59,900 nucleotides of DNA from Caulobacteraceae bacterium (lineage in GTDB: Bacteria; Pseudomonadota; Alphaproteobacteria; Caulobacterales; Caulobacteraceae). Positions within the stretch are counted from its first letter, which is position 1, and every line of letters starts with the position of its first letter. This document shows positions 58,949 through 59,900 of this stretch, piece by piece. The notes beneath the pieces are model-generated. The model saw only the letters and a program-made list of their open reading frames with translations, was not told the DNA's origin and did not search any database. A program made the position numbers and the translations under genes. Where the stretch lies: contig CANJXI010000016.1 of the NCBI GenBank assembly GCA_947478785.1, positions 1 to 59,900 on the forward strand, written 5' to 3'.

Positions 58949-59329
58949 ATGGAAAACGCCAACCTCCAAGCCGTCCGGCGCCTGTGCGAGGAGTGGCCGC
59001 GCCTGACGCGGGAGGGCTTCAACCAGCTCCTGACCGCCGACTGCCTCTATATCAACGTGCCCTGGCTGGACCGGCCGCGCATCGGAGCGGACGCCGCCCA
59101 TGAGGCGCTCAGCCGCTATCAGGACGGGTGGCGCGTCGAGTGCCGGACCCTCAATATCGTGGCCAGCGGCGACGTCGTGCTGACCGAACGCCTCGAGCGC
59201 TTCCAGAGGCCGGGCGAAACCACCCTGACCGACCTCTACGTCATGGGCGCCTTCGAGATGAAAGACGGCAAGATCGCCAAGTGGCGGGACTATTTCGACG
59301 CCGCCCAGGCCGCGCCGATCCTGGCCTAG
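58949..59329 (+). CDS. Limonene-1,2-epoxide hydrolase-like protein
   Basis: A 126-residue NTF2-fold protein close to limonene-1,2-epoxide hydrolase: CLYINVPWLDRPRIGADAA, VLTERLERFQRPG and FEMKDGKIAKWRDYFD. In LEH the triad is Asp-Arg-Asp; the last Asp (WRDYFD) and the Arg (TER) are kept, while the first Asp position appears to be Glu (ERLE). One-step hydrolysis of an epoxide is likely if this substitution is tolerated. The stop codon TAG contains the TA at which the IS630 element appears to be inserted. Confidence 0.82.
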   Translation: MENANLQAVRRLCEEWPRLTREGFNQLLTADCLYINVPWLDRPRIGADAAHEALSRYQDGWRVECRTLNIVASGDVVLTERLERFQRPGETTLTDLYVMGAFEMKDGKIAKWRDYFDAAQAAPILA

Positions 59330-59900
59330 AGCGTGACCGCATCTGACGGATTCGGGATTCACGAGGTTTGCGGATCGTGATTCAAGGTGGAGGCTGGGCC
59401 GGAGGCCAGTCTGCATGACTCGACCCTTTTCGCTGGATCTTCGGGAGCGTGTTGCGCGGTTTGTGGTGTCGGGGGGTACGACCCGAGAGGCGGCGGAACG
59501 TTTCGCTGTGAGCGTGACGGCAGCGGGCCGCTGGGTGCGCCGACTTCGGGAGACCGGCAGCGCTGCGCCCTTTGCGATGGGCGGGACGCGGCGGGCCGTG
59601 CTGGCCGGGGAGCGGGACTGGCTCCTGGTGCGGATCAGGGAGCAGCCGGACCTGACCCTTCGCGCGATCCAGGCCGAGCTGGCCGAGCGTGGCGTGGTGG
59701 TCAGCTATGACGCGGTGTGGCGGTTCTACCGCCAAGCAGGCGTGACCTTCAAAAAAAAGCCTGTTCGCCGCCGAGCAGGACCGACCGGACGTGGCCCGAA
59801 AGCGCGAGCGCTGGAAGCGGTATCAGGCCCGGCTTGATCCCCGCCGCCTGGTCTTCATCGACGAGACCTGGGCCAAGACCAACATGACCCGCACCCATGG
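59327..59900 (+). mobile_element. IS630-family insertion sequence, left part (cut by window edge)
   Basis: The element appears to begin just after the TA of the TAG stop codon (59327-59329) of the LEH-like gene, with GAGCGTGACCGCATCTGACG as its left end; IS630 elements insert at TA. A subterminal inverted pair GATTCACGA/TCGTGATTC lies at about 59351-59384. The transposase starts at 59415. The right end and inverted repeat are outside the window, so the exact left end is inferred. Confidence 0.7.
59415..59900 (+). CDS. IS630-family transposase, two overlapping frames, truncated by window
   Basis: The first frame (59415-59837, 140 codons) encodes the N-terminal helix-turn-helix part: [37 protein letters not shown] and the [15 protein letters not shown] helix. 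At the A8 run 59751-59758 the protein similarity passes into the +1 frame, which reads [18 protein letters not shown] and then [18 protein letters not shown], the first Asp (DE) of the DDE domain, up to the edge. IS630 transposases are often made by programmed frameshifting on such A-runs. A base error in the A-run would give the same picture. Confidence 0.85.

Noticed and set aside
115..59900. tRNA, rRNA, riboswitch or replication origin
   Set aside because: In the intergenic regions I saw no cloverleaf, rRNA segment, conserved riboswitch core or iteron cluster; almost all DNA is coding.

Overview
The window looks like a chromosomal segment of a high-GC alphaproteobacterium, most likely Caulobacterales or Sphingomonadales (Phenylobacterium-like). 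This rests on the base composition, on the gene families (OFA-type MFS carriers, SnoaL/NTF2 proteins, epoxide hydrolases with an EHN domain, DUF1214, EthD, many acyl-CoA dehydrogenases), on an exact alphaproteobacterial LexA box (GTTC-N7-GTTC) at the left edge and on -10 elements of the GCTANAWC type. The genus is an inference. I recognised no rRNA, tRNA or CRISPR.

Layout. 1-148: start of an unknown gene on the minus strand under a LexA box. 190-6653 (minus): operon of a UGSC-family protein, a NifU-like small protein, a PRISE-type reductase, two acyl-CoA dehydrogenases, a nitroreductase and a SnoaL protein. 6796-9818: MFS carrier, then SDR and esterase-type hydrolase (minus). 10000-13139 (plus): amidohydrolase, TauD-type dioxygenase, MaoC hydratase. 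13155-14785 (minus): ferredoxin and FAD-linked oxidase. 15039-20636 (plus): tightly coupled operon of two acyl-CoA dehydrogenases, a Gal80-like Gfo/Idh protein, an EthD-like protein and an acyl-CoA ligase. 20640-23271: two crotonase-fold proteins and an SMP-30 lactonase, followed by a palindromic repeat. 23471-26890 (minus): OB-fold protein, thiolase, EthD protein, P450, rubredoxin. 27248-32021 (plus): thiolase-like protein, the only recognised regulator (TetR family), a secreted DUF1214 protein and an EthD protein. 32025-35271: a Rieske oxygenase and a KstD-like flavoprotein, divergent. 35284-37893 (minus): E2-type acyltransferase, sugar-phosphate-isomerase-like protein, Gfo/Idh oxidoreductase. 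38098-56922 (plus): a 19-kb array of SDR, BKACE, MFS, fused CoA-transferase, DinB-like protein, two amidohydrolases, MFS, two epoxide hydrolases, cupin, NTF2 protein, PhyH dioxygenase, AhpD-like protein, alpha/beta hydrolase, VOC protein and flavin monooxygenase. 56948-59329: NTF2 protein, MFS, limonene-epoxide-hydrolase-like protein. From about 59327: the left part of an IS630-family element cut by the window edge.

Taken together the genes can activate (acyl-CoA ligase, CoA-transferase), dehydrogenate, hydrate, oxidise and cleave (thiolases, OB-fold partner, BKACE) an acyl-CoA, and can oxygenate and open rings (P450, Rieske oxygenase, KstD-like protein, flavin monooxygenase, PhyH/TauD dioxygenases, epoxide hydrolases). 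Two acyl-CoA dehydrogenase pairs, each with one subunit carrying the catalytic Glu and one lacking it, plus a thiolase/DUF35 pair and the KstD-like/Rieske pair, resemble steroid catabolism. Core ring-cleavage genes of that pathway are absent, so the substrate could equally be a terpenoid or another alicyclic acid. A short element, GTTGCA(A/T), recurs in six of the intergenic regions between divergent genes and may tie the region into one regulon.
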